From contig JAWXTK010000001.1 of assembly GCA_044433645.1 (NCBI GenBank), positions 1 through 64,000 on the forward strand: 64,000 nucleotides of DNA, read 5' to 3'. Positions 9,077 to 19,549 of this stretch are shown one piece after another. The DNA is from JAWXTK01 sp044433645. GTDB lineage: Bacteria; Bacteroidota; Bacteroidia; Bacteroidales; Rikenellaceae. The notes beneath the pieces were generated by a model. That model was not told where the DNA came from. It saw nothing but the letters and a program-made list of their open reading frames with translations, and did not search any database. Each line of letters starts with the position of its first letter. Positions within the stretch are counted from its first letter, which is position 1. The translations under genes and the position numbers were made by a program.

Positions 9077-9811
9077 ATGAGCACAACAAACATTATTGAA
9101 CTTAAAAACGCCTCAATTTATCACCCAGAAGAGAAATCTACTCTTTTTGGCAAGCGATTAAAAAAAGGCGACTTAATACTCTCTGAGGTCAATCTCTCTT
9201 TGGCAAAAGGCGAGATGATTTACCTCATAGGCAAAGTAGGTAGTGGCAAAAGTTCCTTGCTCAAAACGCTTTATGCTGAGAGCCCACTTTTTGAGGGTGA
9301 GGGCACAGTGGATGGTTACAATTTACGCAAGTTAAAACAAAAAGATATTTCTAAACTTAGACGCAGTATAGGCGTGGTATTTCAGAATTATCAGCTTCTA
9401 ACCGATAGAAACGTATTCAACAACCTAAACTACGTAATGAAGGCCACGGGTTGGAGTGATAAAATACAAATTAGGCGTAAGATAGAAGATGTTTTAAACC
9501 TAGTAGGACTTAAAAACAAAGAATATAAAATGCCCTTTGAACTCTCGGGAGGAGAACAACAAAGACTTTCGATAGCTAGGGCTATGATAAACAACCCTTC
9601 GGTAATTATCGCCGACGAACCCACAGGTAACTTAGACCCAGCGGCTACGGACGATATTATGAAGCTATTTAAAGTAATTGTTCAGGGAGGATGTTCAATT
9701 ATTATGTCGACCCACAATATAGGCAACATTGCACAATTTCCAGCGCGCACCCTGCGTTGTAATCAAGGCAAACTCTCGCAGGTCAACATAGAATCAATTT
9801 TAGGAGTTTAG
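9077..9811 (+). CDS. FtsE-like ABC transporter ATP-binding protein
   Basis: The 244-residue ATPase has Walker A (GKVGSGKSS), Q-loop (VVFQNYQLL), signature LSGGEQQRLS, Walker B with IIADEPTGNLDP and the switch His in STHN. The order and TGNLDP motif match the FtsE/LolD group, which works with FtsX-type permeases in division or lipoprotein release. No permease is adjacent, as is common for Bacteroidetes ftsE. TATCTTTG at 9041-9048 is a good -7 element. gyrB begins 28 bases downstream, so the two may be cotranscribed. Confidence 0.85.
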   Translation: MSTTNIIELKNASIYHPEEKSTLFGKRLKKGDLILSEVNLSLAKGEMIYLIGKVGSGKSSLLKTLYAESPLFEGEGTVDGYNLRKLKQKDISKLRRSIGVVFQNYQLLTDRNVFNNLNYVMKATGWSDKIQIRRKIEDVLNLVGLKNKEYKMPFELSGGEQQRLSIARAMINNPSVIIADEPTGNLDPAATDDIMKLFKVIVQGGCSIIMSTHNIGNIAQFPARTLRCNQGKLSQVNIESILGV

Positions 9812-9833
9812 AGAAAAATAATAACACATATAA

Positions 9834-11795
<1,962 letters not shown>

Positions 11796-11800
11796 TTGCT

Positions 11801-11840
11801 AAAAAAAATAGATTTTTTTTTTGAAAATCTATTTTTTTTA
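11801..11840 (+). terminator. Terminator-like A/T hairpin after gyrB
   Basis: aaaaaaaatagatttt (11801-11816) pairs with gaaaatctatttttttt (11823-11839), giving a 15-16-bp AT-rich stem ending in T8, just after gyrB. Its right arm overlaps the promoter of the next gene. Confidence 0.65.
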
Positions 11841-11849
11841 TTATATTTG
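11820..11849 (+). promoter_or_regulatory. Promoter of the small histone gene
   Basis: TTTG (11820-11823), 18 bases, then TATATTTG (11842-11849). This matches the Bacteroidetes consensus and precedes the start codon by 42 bases. It is embedded in the gyrB terminator stem. Confidence 0.75.
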
Positions 11850-11891
11850 TATTAGTGAAATTATTAATAACCCATTAACAAACAATTTATT

Positions 11892-12065
11892 ATGCAAAAA
11901 CTAGTAGACCAAATCAATGAACAAATTGCAGCATTTTCAGAAAATGCAGCGCTTCAAGTAGAAAAAGGAAATAAAGCAGCTGGTACACGTGCTCGTAAAG
12001 CAGCTCTAGAGCTTTCAAAACTTTTGAAAGAATTCCGTAAAGTATCAGTAGAGGCTTCTAAATAG
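11892..12065 (+). CDS. Small histone H1-like (Hc1 family) DNA-binding protein
   Basis: A 57-residue basic protein starting MQKLVDQINEQIAAF and ending LLKEFRKVSVEASK. The segment EKGNKAAGTRARKAALEL is the signature of the short Bacteroidetes proteins related to chlamydial Hc1. It is expected to bind and compact DNA. It has its own consensus promoter and terminator, and its codon use resembles highly expressed genes. Placement directly after gyrB puts two genes that affect nucleoid topology side by side. Confidence 0.88.
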   Translation: MQKLVDQINEQIAAFSENAALQVEKGNKAAGTRARKAALELSKLLKEFRKVSVEASK

Positions 12066-12086
12066 TTTTTAGAAATTTTTTACAGA

Positions 12087-12128
12087 ATTAAGGGTGAGAC
12101 TTTTTATTAGGTCTCACCCTTAATTTTC
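12087..12128 (+). terminator. Terminator of the small histone gene
   Basis: A 14-bp stem (attaagggtgagac with gtctcacccttaat) around a 10-base loop is followed by T4, shortly after the histone stop codon. Confidence 0.8.
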
Positions 12129-12163
12129 ATCATTCTCATTAACTCACCGTAACTATATAAAAC

Positions 12164-12353
12164 GTCAGTGGTAAGGAGCTCGATGCTAGTCGCGCCTGCC
12201 CGGCATAAGGGCGTCCTACGACAGTGGTCTGCCCGACACTCCACAAAAACGAAATGCAAGCATTTTTCTGTTTATGAATTTCGTGCCCCGTTGACGTTTA
12301 ACGTCACCGACTTGACGGGGTGCTCCCCGGTGAACTAATGAGTCGCTAACGTA
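12164..12353. repeat. Modular intergenic repeat, copy B
   Basis: It occupies the convergent gap between the histone and DUF2148 genes. Block 12249-12295 matches 7404-7450 of copy A almost base for base. Block 12315-12333 is the reverse complement of the tcaccggggagcacccc hairpin at 26870 and 62893. The start (aacgtcagtgg, ggagctcgatgctagtcgcg) resembles agctcgacgctagtcgcg near 7523. The end reads gctaacgt. No gene is visible. Confidence 0.8.
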
Positions 12354-12360
12354 TATTTAT

Positions 12361-12393
12361 AAAAAAAGACAGCCGTTGCGGCTGTCTTTTTTT
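12361..12393 (-). terminator. Terminator of the nfn operon
   Basis: Stem gacagccg-ttg-cggctgtc with A7 on one side and T7 on the other lies 3 bases beyond the DUF2148 stop codon on the minus strand. It could act in both directions. Confidence 0.85.
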
Positions 12394-12395
12394 AA

Positions 12396-12923
12396 TTACT
12401 TTCTGTCAAAAAACGGATTCTTACCCGTGCTACTCATAAGTATTGCAAAGGCCGCCCGAGTGTCCCCGACAAAGCCCAGATGCATGGCTGCATCACCTGC
12501 CGAATACATAATTCTGGTGTCTACCCTATGGTCCATAGCAACCGAAGCAGCCGAACCAACAGCGATACCCAAATCCGTAGTGTTAAACGCACAGGGCACA
12601 CCCTCGCCTGCCTCAGCCTTAGCCGAGCAAGTAGGGAAACCACAAAAACCACAGTCCAAACCAAACACCCCGTAACGCGTGCCTATAACAACAACTGCGT
12701 CAGCAACATCAACATTATTAGCATCACGCAAATAAAATTTAAAGCCGTTAATCTCGCTCAAACGACGCATCTCAGATGATAATTTCTGCAAATCATCACC
12801 CGTAAGTGTCACAATCTCAAGATTATCAACTCCCTTGCCCTTGGGCGCAGTCCTAGCAGCTATCATCATATCCTTAGCCACTGACAGCAAACTATCTTTG
12901 CGAGCATCCTGTTCTTTTAACAT
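12396..12923 (-). CDS. DUF2148 ferredoxin-domain protein
   Basis: A 175-residue cytoplasmic protein with a cysteine cluster DCGFCGFPTC followed by a further Cys (GVPCAF), the pattern of a [4Fe-4S] centre in the DUF2148 family. The N terminus (MMIAARTAPKGKGVDNLEIV) also matches that family, whose biochemical role is unknown. It starts 3 bases after the nfnB stop codon, as third gene of nfnA-nfnB-DUF2148. A link to ferredoxin or NADPH metabolism is plausible from the cysteines and neighbours, but that is inference. Confidence 0.85.
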   Translation of the reverse strand: MLKEQDARKDSLLSVAKDMMIAARTAPKGKGVDNLEIVTLTGDDLQKLSSEMRRLSEINGFKFYLRDANNVDVADAVVVIGTRYGVFGLDCGFCGFPTCSAKAEAGEGVPCAFNTTDLGIAVGSAASVAMDHRVDTRIMYSAGDAAMHLGFVGDTRAAFAILMSSTGKNPFFDRK

Positions 12924-12926
12924 ATT

Positions 12927-14312
12927 TTATAGAGATTTAATATACTCATCAATAGCAACGGCTGCCTTACGACCAGCTCCCATAGCCAAAATAACCGTAG
13001 CAGCTCCCGTAACAACATCACCACCTGCAAAAACCCCTGCGCGTGAGCTTTGACCATTATCATCGGCAACAACACAACCCCAACGATTAGTCTCCAAGCC
13101 TTTAGTTGTAGACGAAATAAGTGGATTAGGCGAAGTTCCCAAAGCCATAATCACAACGTCGCAATCTATCTCAAAATCAGAGCCTTGCTTAACAATAGGC
13201 GAACGTCTACCCGAAGCATCAGCCTCGCCAAGCTCCATTTCAACACATGAAATAGCCTTAACCCAACCTTTGTCATCGCCTAAAATCGCTGTGGGATTTG
13301 TAAGCATTTTAAAGTTGATGCCCTCCTCCTTAGCATGGTGAACCTCCTCTACACGAGCAGGCAACTCAGCCTCAGAACGACGGTAAACGATAAAGGCATC
13401 TGCGCCCAAACGCTTAGCAGTACGCACAGCATCCATAGCAACATTACCTCCACCCACGACAACAACTTTTTGACCTACATATATAGGTGTATCATAATCA
13501 TCCTTAAAGGCTTTCATCAAGTTTGTACGAGTTAGGAACTCATTTGCCGAAACTACGCCATTAAAATTCTCGCCAGCTATGCCCATAAATTTAGGTAAAC
13601 CAGCACCCGAACCAATGAAAACGGCACTGTAACCCTCCTTATCCAAAAGCTCGTCAACTGTGATAGTACGGCCTACGATAACGTCAGTTTCTATCTCAAC
13701 GCCAAGTTTTAGCACGTTAGCTATCTCCTTAGCTACGATTTTGTCTTTAGGCAAACGGAATTCAGGAATACCATACTCCAACACCCCACCTGCTCGGTGC
13801 AGTGCCTCAAAAATTTTAACTGTATATCCTGCCTTAGCCAAGTCGCTAGCACAAGCCAAACCTGCTGGGCCACTACCAATAATAGCAACCTTGTGTCCGT
13901 TAGAGGGAGCTTTCTCGCCAAAGGATTTACCCTCTGAGATAGCCCAATCGCCCACAAAACGCTCTAGTTTTCCTATGGCAACAGCCTCTCCCTTGATGCC
14001 CAAGATACAAGCACCCTCGCACTGACTCTCCTGAGGACACACCCTACCACAAACCGAGGGCAGGGAACTATCCTGAGAGATGATTTCAGCAGCTGCAGTG
14101 ATATCATTCTCTTTTAATTTAGCAATAAATTGTGGAATTTTAAGCGACACCGGGCATTGCTCAACACAACGTGGTTTCTTACATTCCAAACATCTTGAAG
14201 CCTCCAAAGTAGCTTCTTCTAAGTTATATCCGTAGCAAACTTCCTCGAAATTTGTAGCTCTAAGCGCTGCATCTTGCTCACGGACTGCAACGCGTGGTAT
14301 TTTATTTGCCAT
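12927..14312 (-). CDS. nfnB: NfnB-type NADPH:ferredoxin oxidoreductase large subunit (GltA family)
   Basis: A 461-residue flavoprotein of the glutamate-synthase small-subunit family. The N-terminal iron-sulfur region shows CLECKKPRCVEQCPV and VCGRVCPQESQCEGACI. Two dinucleotide folds follow, IIGSGPAGLACASDLAKAGY and VVGGGNVAMDAVRTAKRLG. Alone it could be called a glutamate synthase small chain. The adjacent NfnA-type partner (2 bases upstream) and the absence of a large glutamate synthase subunit favour the electron-bifurcating transhydrogenase NfnAB, which couples NADH and reduced ferredoxin to NADPH formation. Confidence 0.88.
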   Translation of the reverse strand: MANKIPRVAVREQDAALRATNFEEVCYGYNLEEATLEASRCLECKKPRCVEQCPVSLKIPQFIAKLKENDITAAAEIISQDSSLPSVCGRVCPQESQCEGACILGIKGEAVAIGKLERFVGDWAISEGKSFGEKAPSNGHKVAIIGSGPAGLACASDLAKAGYTVKIFEALHRAGGVLEYGIPEFRLPKDKIVAKEIANVLKLGVEIETDVIVGRTITVDELLDKEGYSAVFIGSGAGLPKFMGIAGENFNGVVSANEFLTRTNLMKAFKDDYDTPIYVGQKVVVVGGGNVAMDAVRTAKRLGADAFIVYRRSEAELPARVEEVHHAKEEGINFKMLTNPTAILGDDKGWVKAISCVEMELGEADASGRRSPIVKQGSDFEIDCDVVIMALGTSPNPLISSTTKGLETNRWGCVVADDNGQSSRAGVFAGGDVVTGAATVILAMGAGRKAAVAIDEYIKSL

Positions 14313-14314
14313 AA

Positions 14315-15199
14315 TTATTTATCTAAACCTATTTTACATTTGTGACCTTCGGCTCTCTCCTGAGCGATAGCAAGTGCTCTCTGCTCCTGAGTTTTATACA
14401 TGCCTTGACGGCGCATAGCCTCATCATAATCAACCTGGTGACCGTCAAATTCAGGCCCCTCGACACACGCAAATCTAGTTTTGCCTGCAACAGTAACCCT
14501 ACAAGCACCACACATACCTGTGCCGTCAACCATAAGTGTATTCAAACTAACTATGGTTTTTAAGTCGTATTCCTTGGTAGTTAGAGCAACAAATTTCATC
14601 ATTATCATAGGACCTATGGCAACACACAAATCATATTGTTTACCCTGGTTGTCAATCAAATCTTTAATCACCGAAGTAACTAGACCTTTTGCCCCAGTAG
14701 ACCCGTCGTCAGTTGCGATATAAAGGTTAGCTGCCACCTCGCGCATCTCATCCTCTAAGATAAGCATGTCTTTGGTTTTAGCGCCCACGATAACGTCTAC
14801 ATCAACGCCACGCTCTTTAAGCCATTTCACCTGAGGATAAACCGGTGCAGCACCTACACCACCTGCTACGAACAATATTTTTTTAGCCTTTAATTCTTCT
14901 ACGCTCTCTTCGATAAACTCAGATGGGCATCCTAGTGGGCCTGCAAAATCAGCCACTGAGTCGCCCTCGTTTAAGGCACAAAGTTTTTTGGTAGAAACAC
15001 CCATGGTTTGAGTCACGATAGTAACCCAGCCCTCGGCTGCATTGTAATCCGAAATAGTTAGAGGTATTCTCTCGCCTATCTCGTCAACGCGAACAATCAC
15101 AAATTGTCCAGGCTTAGCCGAACTTGCAACCCTAGGGGCCTCAATATTCATCAAAAATATATTCTCGGCAAGTTCTTGTTTTTTAATAATTTTAAACAT
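14315..15199 (-). CDS. nfnA: NfnA-type ferredoxin-NADP reductase subunit (PyrK-like)
   Basis: A 294-residue FAD- and NAD-binding reductase of the PyrK/NfnA group. The FAD domain includes RIPLTISDY. The NAD-binding loop is LFVAGGVGAAPVYPQ. The C-terminal region DGTGMCGACRV with FACVEGPEFDGH carries the [2Fe-2S] ligands (three Cys and the preceding Asp in NfnA). It is the first gene of a three-gene operon and NfnB follows after 2 bases. The pair is expected to form the cytosolic electron-bifurcating NADH-dependent ferredoxin:NADP oxidoreductase common in anaerobes, which agrees with an anaerobic lifestyle. Confidence 0.88.
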   Translation of the reverse strand: MFKIIKKQELAENIFLMNIEAPRVASSAKPGQFVIVRVDEIGERIPLTISDYNAAEGWVTIVTQTMGVSTKKLCALNEGDSVADFAGPLGCPSEFIEESVEELKAKKILFVAGGVGAAPVYPQVKWLKERGVDVDVIVGAKTKDMLILEDEMREVAANLYIATDDGSTGAKGLVTSVIKDLIDNQGKQYDLCVAIGPMIMMKFVALTTKEYDLKTIVSLNTLMVDGTGMCGACRVTVAGKTRFACVEGPEFDGHQVDYDEAMRRQGMYKTQEQRALAIAQERAEGHKCKIGLDK

Positions 15200-15215
15200 T
15201 TTGTATCTATATATT

Positions 15216-16286
15216 TTAGTAAGTTTGTTTAGCGTTTACTGTTGCAAAAAGTCTAATTTCTCGCATCGGCCTAGCAGCATCGTTCACTACTATCACCACC
15301 GATTCCTTGTACCTCTCTGGCTCTGTGGCCGTAAAAATAAAGCTCACCTCTGCGCTCTCACCCACTTTTACTATATCACCCTCTTTAAGCGAACTCTTAA
15401 CCCCATTGGGCAGTTTTATATATCTTATAATCAAATCGTTATCACCTTCATTTTTCACCCTCACCATGCGCTCAGATTCTTCTCCCACATTTAAACTCCC
15501 AAGGCTCAAATACTGAGACGAGAAATTAGCCTTCGCAGACTTAGCCCCCGGAGTGCTAAAATCATCTATCACATAGGCCGTAGTGCTCAAAGAAAATCCC
15601 TGCTCAACTCCATTCACCCCCAGACTAACTCTGTCCGATAGCACCCCATAATCTGCATCCTTATCCACATCATAACTCACGCTCAGTGTACCTATCTCAC
15701 CAGCCCCAAGGGTAAATCCTGGGCTTAATTGCAGGTATTTAGCATCTGTTTTAGCCTCAAAACTTGCTTTCTTCTTGCCAAAGTTCCTAACATCCACTTC
15801 CATGGTAACTCTCTTACCACGAGGCACATACATAAACCCAAGGTTAATATTAGAGATTCTCAGCTGTGAGGTAAGCTCTATTGGGTAATCATCCACCAAG
15901 GTGCGAGGTCTAGGAATTACCTCACCTGTGATTTTAACCGTATTTTTATTTTTGTCTGAATGTGAACTCAGGTAAATTTCTTTTAAAAATTGGCCTGGTC
16001 TCCCCGTGGGGTCAAAGGTAATTTTAAGCTCTTTGCTCTGGCCTGGCATCACTGGTTTTTTGGAATATTCTGGGCTAGTGCAACCACAAGATACAGAAAT
16101 ATTTTCAATTACAAAAGGCTCATTACCATTATTTGTAAAATTAAATGTGCAGCTAACCTTACCGTCCTCCTCCTTGATAGTTCCAAAGTCAAAAACTTCA
16201 CTCTCAAACACCATGGTAGATTGCTGGGCAAAACTAATGCTCACACTCAAAACCACAAAACAAATTAATGCAAAGACCTTTTTCAT
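15216..16286 (-). CDS. Exported DUF1573 domain protein
   Basis: A 356-residue protein with a signal peptide (residues 1-20, MKKVFALICFVVLSVSISFA). The DUF1573 repeat at about 25-120 has the typical FDFGTIKEEDGKVSCTF and ISVSCGCTSPEYSK. The rest is beta-rich, with a second similar immunoglobulin-like repeat (SLGSLNVGEESERMVRVKN) at about 265-350. These ASH/HYDIN-like domains are common in exported Bacteroidetes proteins of unknown role. It begins 5 bases after the bioB stop codon and so is probably cotranscribed with it. Confidence 0.85.
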   Translation of the reverse strand: MKKVFALICFVVLSVSISFAQQSTMVFESEVFDFGTIKEEDGKVSCTFNFTNNGNEPFVIENISVSCGCTSPEYSKKPVMPGQSKELKITFDPTGRPGQFLKEIYLSSHSDKNKNTVKITGEVIPRPRTLVDDYPIELTSQLRISNINLGFMYVPRGKRVTMEVDVRNFGKKKASFEAKTDAKYLQLSPGFTLGAGEIGTLSVSYDVDKDADYGVLSDRVSLGVNGVEQGFSLSTTAYVIDDFSTPGAKSAKANFSSQYLSLGSLNVGEESERMVRVKNEGDNDLIIRYIKLPNGVKSSLKEGDIVKVGESAEVSFIFTATEPERYKESVVIVVNDAARPMREIRLFATVNAKQTY

Positions 16287-16291
16287 GGCAA

Positions 16292-17254
16292 TTATTTTAA
16301 GTCAAACCCCTGCTCTTTGACAAAGTTCATATCGCTATCTATCTTGGAGCCAACTGTGGTCAACATATCTCCCATAATCATGCCACTAACCCCACACCTC
16401 AAAAGCGTAGGCATTAGGTGAGCAATAGAACCCCTACCCCCAGCTAGTCGCAGTTGCGAGGAAGGATTAATGATTCTAAAAAACGCCACCGTAAGCAATA
16501 TATCTTCATCACTGAGCGATGCAGCATTCTGCAGGGGCGTGCCCTTTATAGGGTTCAAAATATTGATAGGAATAGAATTTACACCCAATTTTTGAAGTTC
16601 AAACGCTAATTCCAACCTCTGCAACATACTCTCGCCCATACCAATTATTCCTCCCGAACACACGTCCATTCCCAGCTCTTGCGCATATTTTATAGTCTTA
16701 ATCTTATCTTCAGTTGTGTGCGTTGTACAAAGCTCAGAAAAGTAACTAGGTGCAGTCTCAAGATTACAGTGATAGCGCGTAACTCCCACATCTTTAAGCA
16801 TTTTCATCTGTTCAAAGCTCAGAAGTCCGAGCGATGCACAGGTCTTGATTTTAACCTGTGAAGAAATACTCACATAAAGTTCACAAGTTTTTTTCATCTG
16901 CACTTCACTCATACCCCTGCCCGAGGTTACAAGCGAAAATCTTGACACTCCCTTGTCAGCATTATATTTAGCAGCCTTTACGGCCTCACTCTCACTAACT
17001 AGGGGGTACACATCTACTTTGCAAGTATTAAACTTAGATTGCGAGCACCATTTGCAGTCCTCCGAGCACTCTCCACTACGAGCATTCATTATAGAACACG
17101 AGTCAAAATCCTTGCCCTCGCTGTGCTCTCTAAGAAGATAGGCCAAAGACAAAATATCCTCCTTAGGCATACACTCCAACATCTCAACTGCCTCAGCAAA
17201 AGTGACTTTATGCCCCAATCTTATATCTTCAAAAATTTCCTCTTTAGTTTTCAT
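16292..17254 (-). CDS. bioB: Biotin synthase
   Basis: A radical SAM enzyme that inserts sulfur into dethiobiotin to make biotin. The SAM cluster motif is Cys63-x3-Cys67-x2-Cys70 (ECSEDCKWCSQS). NARSGECSED, FSLVTSGRG, YHCNLETAPS and the Arg-containing RLAGGRGS region are all present. I start at the ATG at 17254 (MKTKEEIFEDIRLG), giving 320 residues. An in-frame ATG at 17320 would add 22 hydrophobic residues foreign to the family and overlap bioD. TATCTTTG on the minus strand (17279-17286) is a fitting -7 element for this start. bioD is divergent. Confidence 0.95.
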   Translation of the reverse strand: MKTKEEIFEDIRLGHKVTFAEAVEMLECMPKEDILSLAYLLREHSEGKDFDSCSIMNARSGECSEDCKWCSQSKFNTCKVDVYPLVSESEAVKAAKYNADKGVSRFSLVTSGRGMSEVQMKKTCELYVSISSQVKIKTCASLGLLSFEQMKMLKDVGVTRYHCNLETAPSYFSELCTTHTTEDKIKTIKYAQELGMDVCSGGIIGMGESMLQRLELAFELQKLGVNSIPINILNPIKGTPLQNAASLSDEDILLTVAFFRIINPSSQLRLAGGRGSIAHLMPTLLRCGVSGMIMGDMLTTVGSKIDSDMNFVKEQGFDLK

Positions 17255-17318
17255 TGCATTAAATTTGTACAAACCGAACAAAGATAGTACATTTACAGCA
17301 TATATTATAATTTTTATC

Positions 17319-17975
17319 ATGACAAATCACAAAGTATATTTCATTTCTGGCATAGATACCGATGCAGGCAAGAGCTACGCCACGGGATATTTTGCAAAAA
17401 TGCTCCTTAATGAAGGCAAAAAAGTAGTCACACAGAAGTTTATACAAACAGGTTGCATGGGCTCAACAGACATTTCTGAGGACATATTAGTGCACCGAAA
17501 AATCATGAACATATCCCCTCTAGAGTGCGACAAAGACTTCACCACTTGCCCCATAATGCTCAACTACCCTGCCTCGGCAGACCTTGCAGCTAAGCTAGAA
17601 AATAAGACAATAAACACCGAGCTTATAACACTAAGCACCAAGAAGTTATCATCTGATTTTGACACAGTATTAATAGAGGGTGCAGGCGGCCTACACGTGC
17701 CAATCAATGGACTTTACACCACCCTAGACTACATACAAGAGCATAAGCTCCCCTTAATTTTAGTCACTAACCCCAAGCTCGGAAGCGTAAATCACACCTT
17801 CCTAAGCCTAGAGGTAGCACGCTTAAGAGGCATAGAAGTTAGCCACGTGCTCTACAACCCCTTGCCCAAAAGCAGCGAGATTATAGAAAAAGACACGCGC
17901 GAGACAATAAAAAAATATTTAGAGAAATATCACCCCACTTGCCAAATAATAGATATTCCAATAATAACAATATAA
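17319..17975 (+). CDS. bioD: Dethiobiotin synthetase
   Basis: This ATP-dependent carboxylase closes the ureido ring of dethiobiotin, the substrate of BioB. The 218 residues begin MTNHKVYFISGIDTDAGKSY with the BioD P-loop and contain KFIQTGC, VLIEGAGGLHVPI and LVTNPKLGSVNHTFLS. The ATG at 17319 is used because sequence upstream lies within bioB. It is divergent from bioB across 64 bases. Its stop overlaps the pepT start in a TAATG junction. No bioA, bioF or bioC is in the window. Confidence 0.93.
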   Translation: MTNHKVYFISGIDTDAGKSYATGYFAKMLLNEGKKVVTQKFIQTGCMGSTDISEDILVHRKIMNISPLECDKDFTTCPIMLNYPASADLAAKLENKTINTELITLSTKKLSSDFDTVLIEGAGGLHVPINGLYTTLDYIQEHKLPLILVTNPKLGSVNHTFLSLEVARLRGIEVSHVLYNPLPKSSEIIEKDTRETIKKYLEKYHPTCQIIDIPIITI

Positions 17976-19192
17976 TGAACACCACCGAAAGATTTTTAAA
18001 ATACGTCACAATAGACACCACATCTAACCCCGAGTCAGAGAGTTTCCCTTCATCGGCCAAACAATTCGACCTGCTCAATCTCTTGTGCAGAGAGCTCAGC
18101 GAACTAGGCCTTAGCGAGGTGAAAATAGATGAGTACGGCTATGTAAGCGCTTGCCTTAAATCAAACACCACGGCAAAAGTCCCTACCCTTGCTTTCATCG
18201 CCCACGTAGACACATCGCCCGAGGTGAGTGGCACTAATGTTAAGCCTCAAATCACCCACTACACAGGTGGCGAGCTTAAAATTAACGACACACTAAGCAT
18301 AGCAGAATCTCGCCTAAAAGACTACATAGGTGATAATATCATCACATCCGACGGGACAACACTGCTGGGTGCAGACGACAAGGCAGGAGTTGCCGAGATA
18401 ATGTCAGCCATGGAATTTTTAGTAAATAACCCTGATGTAGCTCACGGCGATATTAAGGTATTGTTCACCCCCGACGAGGAGATAGGCAAGGGCGTAGATT
18501 TCATGGATATTGCAGCTTTGCGAGCAGATTACGGCTACACAGTAGACGGTGGGGAGTGTGGCTCATTGGAGTGGGAGACCTTCAACGCAGCCGCAGCAAC
18601 AGTAACATTCAAGGGAATAAACTTTCACCCTGGCTACGCCAAGGGAGCTATGATAAATGCTCAAGTAGTGGCGCTGGAATTTCAAAACATAATGCCCCAA
18701 GAGCAAACACCCGAAAGGACAGAACTTCGCGAGGGCTTTTTTCACTTAACCCACAGTGAGGGCTCAGTTGAGAGCTGCACCTTAAATTATATCATACGCG
18801 ACCACGACAGCAAGAAATTTGAGCAGCGCAAAGAGTTAATGCGCCAATTAACAGAGCAAATCAATGCTAAATGGGGTGAGAATTTGGTAGAAATTTGCAT
18901 TAAAGACCAATACTACAACATGGGCGAGGTTATAAAAAATCACTTTATTTGCGTAGAAATTGCAGAAAAAGCGATGAAATCTTTGGGTATAGAACCTAAG
19001 ATTTCAGCCATCAGAGGTGGCACAGACGGCAGCAGACTATCATTTATGGGTTTACCATGCCCAAATATTTTCACTGGGGCAGAAAATATTCATTCACGCT
19101 TAGAGTTTGTATCTGAGAGAGTTATGTCACTTTCGGTAAAAACAGTGATAAAAATTGTTGATTTTTTTTATCAAAAAAGTTTGGAGGTTTAA
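17975..19192 (+). CDS. pepT: Peptidase T (tripeptide aminopeptidase)
   Basis: An M20 zinc aminopeptidase of 405 residues removing the N-terminal residue of tripeptides in the cytoplasm. Metal and catalytic motifs are AFIAHVDTSPE, LLGADDKAGVAEIM, FTPDEEIGKGVDF, TVDGGECGSLEWE and the C-terminal FTGAENIHSRLEF. I use the ATG at 17975, which gives the canonical start MNTTERFLKYVTIDTTSNP. It shares one base with the bioD stop, so translation is probably coupled. The -33 element of the following tRNA gene lies inside its last codons. Confidence 0.95.
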   Translation: MNTTERFLKYVTIDTTSNPESESFPSSAKQFDLLNLLCRELSELGLSEVKIDEYGYVSACLKSNTTAKVPTLAFIAHVDTSPEVSGTNVKPQITHYTGGELKINDTLSIAESRLKDYIGDNIITSDGTTLLGADDKAGVAEIMSAMEFLVNNPDVAHGDIKVLFTPDEEIGKGVDFMDIAALRADYGYTVDGGECGSLEWETFNAAAATVTFKGINFHPGYAKGAMINAQVVALEFQNIMPQEQTPERTELREGFFHLTHSEGSVESCTLNYIIRDHDSKKFEQRKELMRQLTEQINAKWGENLVEICIKDQYYNMGEVIKNHFICVEIAEKAMKSLGIEPKISAIRGGTDGSRLSFMGLPCPNIFTGAENIHSRLEFVSERVMSLSVKTVIKIVDFFYQKSLEV

Positions 19193-19210
19193 AAAATTGT
19201 TATACCTTTG
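19180..19210 (+). promoter_or_regulatory. Promoter of tRNA-Asn
   Basis: TTTG (19180-19183), 19 bases, TACCTTTG (19203-19210), a full match to the Bacteroidetes consensus. It starts inside pepT and ends 24 bases before the tRNA. Confidence 0.85.
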
Positions 19211-19234
19211 CACACCGTAATGAGAGAGTAACAT

Positions 19235-19308
19235 TCCTCAATAGCTCAGTTGGTTAGAGCACCTGACTGTTAATCAGGGGGTCCTAGGTTCAAGTCCTAG
19301 TTGAGGAG
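19235..19308 (+). tRNA. tRNA-Asn (GTT)
   Basis: A full cloverleaf: acceptor tcctcaa/ttgagga, D-arm agctc...gagc, anticodon stem cctga/tcagg with loop ctgttaa giving anticodon GTT, and T-arm ctagg-ttcaagt-cctag. The discriminator base is G and no CCA is encoded. A consensus promoter and a terminator flank it, so it is a single-gene transcript. Confidence 0.97.
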
Positions 19309-19310
19309 CG

Positions 19311-19350
19311 AAGAGTTGATAATCTATAAGATTGTCAACTCTTTTTTTTT
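19311..19350 (+). terminator. Terminator of tRNA-Asn
   Basis: Stem aagagttga...tcaactctt, with further pairing inside (atc/gat), is followed by T9, 2 bases after the tRNA. Confidence 0.85.
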
Positions 19351-19357
19351 GTTTATA

Positions 19358-19436
19358 GTTGTTAGTTTTTAGTTTCTAGAACCACTGGCGTTTGGGTATA
19401 GTCTCTATTCGTCATGCTAACAACTAGAAATTAAAA
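19358..19436. repeat. Modular intergenic repeat, short copy C
   Basis: gttagtttttagtttctag, then ccactggcgtttgggtat, then cgtcatgctaac and actagaaattaaaaa. The first parts match copy F (54708-54745: tagtttttagttttt, ccactaacgtttgggtat). Only the ends of the longer copies are present. It lies between the two tRNA terminators. Confidence 0.65.
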
Positions 19437-19474
19437 AGATCCGACACTTAAAAAATTAAGTATCGGATCTTAAA
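19433..19474 (-). terminator. Terminator of the CAT tRNA gene
   Basis: On the minus strand agatccgatactta pairs with taagtgtcggatct and T5 follows. It starts a few bases after the end of the tRNA gene. Confidence 0.85.
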
Positions 19475-19475
19475 G

Positions 19476-19549
<74 letters not shown>

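Noticed and set aside
12927..14312. Glutamate synthase small subunit (GltD)
   Set aside because: The adjacent PyrK/NfnA-like subunit and lack of a large glutamate synthase subunit favour NfnB.
12376..14563. Several plus-strand open frames across the nfn operon
   Set aside because: They lie opposite well-identified genes, have no recognisable product and no promoter.
17255..17320. N-terminal extension of biotin synthase from an upstream ATG
   Set aside because: The extra 22 residues are hydrophobic and unlike the family, and the segment overlaps the bioD start and the promoter region.
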